This document shows positions 5,682 through 6,804 of a DNA stretch of 6,804 nt, one piece after another. Below the pieces are notes generated by a model that was given only the letters and a program-made list of their open reading frames with translations, was not told where the DNA came from and made no database searches. Made by a program: the position numbers and the translations under genes. Within the stretch, counting starts at the first letter, position 1; every line of letters begins with the position of its first letter. The DNA lies in assembly GCA_910588875.1 (NCBI GenBank), contig CAJURT010000082.1, positions 1 through 6,804 of the forward strand. The letters are read 5' to 3'. Source of the stretch: an uncultured Lachnospiraceae bacterium. Its GTDB lineage: Bacteria > Bacillota > Clostridia > Lachnospirales > Lachnospiraceae.

Positions 5682-6686
5682 ATGAAGAAGCTGACAATTA
5701 ATGAGATTGCCGAGAAGGCGGGCGTGTCAAAGACCACGGTTTCCTTCTACCTGAATGGAAAGACCAATAAGATGTCAGAAGAAACAAAGCAGCGGATACA
5801 GCAGATTATCGATGAAACGGGATATGAACCCAGCGCTGCGGCCCGGGCGATGAAAGCCAAAAGCAGCGGGGTTTTGGGGGTAATCCTGGATGATGTGTCA
5901 AAGCCCTATGAGGCCCAGGCCCTGAAAGGGATTGAGGAGACAGCCAGGGCTTCCGGCTACCAGATTCTCATCGGCAACAGTGAACTGAATTTTAATAATG
6001 AAAAGGAATATGTAGAACAAATGGTGAGATGCGGGGCGGAGGGGTTTATTATCCAGTCCACTTATCGGTTTGGCATGTTAGCGGCTTCTCTGGAGAAAAG
6101 GAGGAAGCCGTTAGTCTATCTGGGAACCCGGCCCTATGATGTCAAGGGACGCTATGTAAAGAGCAACCACTATGAATGTGTGTACCAGATGGTGACGGGA
6201 TGCATCGGCAAGGGCTATGACGCTTTTGTGATGGTGGCCGGCGATGCATCGGACGTCAGCGGGGGGTTTGAGAAGACCCGGGGATACAAGGACGCCCTTC
6301 AGGACGCAGGGCTTGAGGGAAGCAGCTGTTATTTTACGGAACAGGTGCGGTCCGGGGATGTATTTGAGCAGCTGAAATTATTGGTTGATTTGAATAAGCG
6401 GACGCTGATCTATGTGGCGGAGCCGGAACTTCTGCCTGTGGTGTATCAGGCCATCCGCAACTACCCGGATTATCAGAGGCTGTTTCCGGATACTCTTGGC
6501 CTCATTGGTTTTGACATGACCGGATGGACAAGGCTGACCACCCCGGCGATATCCGCGATTCTGGAGCCTGCCTGTCAGGAGGGTGTCCGGGCAGCCAGGG
6601 AACTTTTAGAACTTCTGGAGGGCAAGCGCAAGGAGGGGGAGGTTGTGTTTAAAAATGTGGTAAAGTGGCGGGAGACTACACTTTGA
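5682..6686 (+). CDS. regR: LacI-family transcriptional regulator, RegR-like
   Basis: DNA-binding repressor, 334 aa, normal LacI-family length. The helix-turn-helix is at residues 4-27 (LTINEIAEKAGVSKTTVSFY), the hinge around 45-62 (GYEPSAAARAMKAK), and a periplasmic-binding-protein-like effector domain from about 63 (GVLGVILDDVS) to the end, including GFIIQST (121-127) and LGLIGFDMTGWT (272-283). VSFYLNGK (20-27) and the GLIGFD..GWT segment closely match, from memory, RegR of Streptococcus pneumoniae, which controls hyaluronan use and virulence genes. Residue 22, arginine in LacI and most relatives, is Phe, and the hinge leucine is Met57. It is downstream of the genes it probably represses; the effector is likely an unsaturated-disaccharide breakdown product, which is inference. 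Confidence 0.93.
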   Translation: MKKLTINEIAEKAGVSKTTVSFYLNGKTNKMSEETKQRIQQIIDETGYEPSAAARAMKAKSSGVLGVILDDVSKPYEAQALKGIEETARASGYQILIGNSELNFNNEKEYVEQMVRCGAEGFIIQSTYRFGMLAASLEKRRKPLVYLGTRPYDVKGRYVKSNHYECVYQMVTGCIGKGYDAFVMVAGDASDVSGGFEKTRGYKDALQDAGLEGSSCYFTEQVRSGDVFEQLKLLVDLNKRTLIYVAEPELLPVVYQAIRNYPDYQRLFPDTLGLIGFDMTGWTRLTTPAISAILEPACQEGVRAARELLELLEGKRKEGEVVFKNVVKWRETTL

Positions 6687-6741
6687 ACAAGGCTGAATAA
6701 CAGCAGATAAAATCAGAGAATATTTTCCGGGATTTATACCA

Positions 6742-6803
6742 AAATCACCTTTCCGTGTATAATAGAGGGGTCTGAGCCACTGTTATACGCGGAAAGGTGA
6801 TTT
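6742..6803 (+). repeat. long inverted repeat downstream of the regulator
   Basis: Arms 6742-6762 and 6783-6803 pair over 21 bases (20 Watson-Crick pairs plus one G-U at 6756/6789) around a 20-base loop that can pair a little further. Four A's start the left arm region (6741-6744), but no T-run of note is visible before the window ends, so it is only a tentative terminator for the regulator, perhaps bidirectional. The right arm contains GGAAAGGTGAT (6791-6801), a possible ribosome site for a gene just beyond the window, and TATAAT sits at 6758-6763. Alternatives are a dispersed palindromic element, or a hairpin that hides that ribosome site in read-through transcripts. The rest of 6687-6804 shows nothing else I can name. 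Confidence 0.8.
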
Positions 6804-6804
6804 G

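Overview
The window looks like part of a glycosaminoglycan-use locus from a gut Firmicute, most likely a Lachnospiraceae-type Clostridia (Enterocloster or Hungatella-like). The evidence is protein similarity to streptococcal hyaluronan-locus proteins, strong purine-rich ribosome binding sites, moderately GC-rich codon use and tight same-strand gene packing. The species assignment is inference; no rRNA or other marker gene is present.

All six complete genes lie on the + strand. In order they are: a GH88 unsaturated glucuronyl hydrolase (52-1242); a 128-bp spacer; a mannose-family PTS permease, EIIB (1371-1862), EIIC (1884-2672) and EIID (2662-3471), tightly spaced or overlapping; a heparinase II/III-family protein with no signal peptide (about 3482-5611); and a LacI-family regulator of the RegR type (5682-6686) with its own likely promoter in a 70-bp gap. 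The order ugl-EIIB-EIIC-EIID-heparinase-like-regR is the order I recall for the Streptococcus pneumoniae/agalactiae hyaluronan locus. The first 50 bases probably hold the tail of another gene of the same operon. The last 118 bases hold no gene, but contain a striking 21-bp inverted repeat.

Inferred pathway: an extracellular lyase (not in the window) cuts hyaluronan or chondroitin into 4,5-unsaturated disaccharides. EIIB-IIC-IID imports them, using a EIIA that is not encoded here. The cytosolic glucuronyl hydrolase removes the unsaturated uronate. The cytosolic heparinase-like protein probably processes longer or differently linked oligosaccharides. The RegR-like protein represses the set. The isomerase, dehydrogenase, kinase and aldolase that would consume the released uronate are also outside the window.

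The system is a recognisable one rather than a wholly new one. The points worth a second look are the 3'-end palindrome, the structured spacer with an unused Shine-Dalgarno sequence between ugl and EIIB, the unexplained substrate of the cytosolic heparinase-like protein, and a regulator whose recognition helix lacks the usual arginine.
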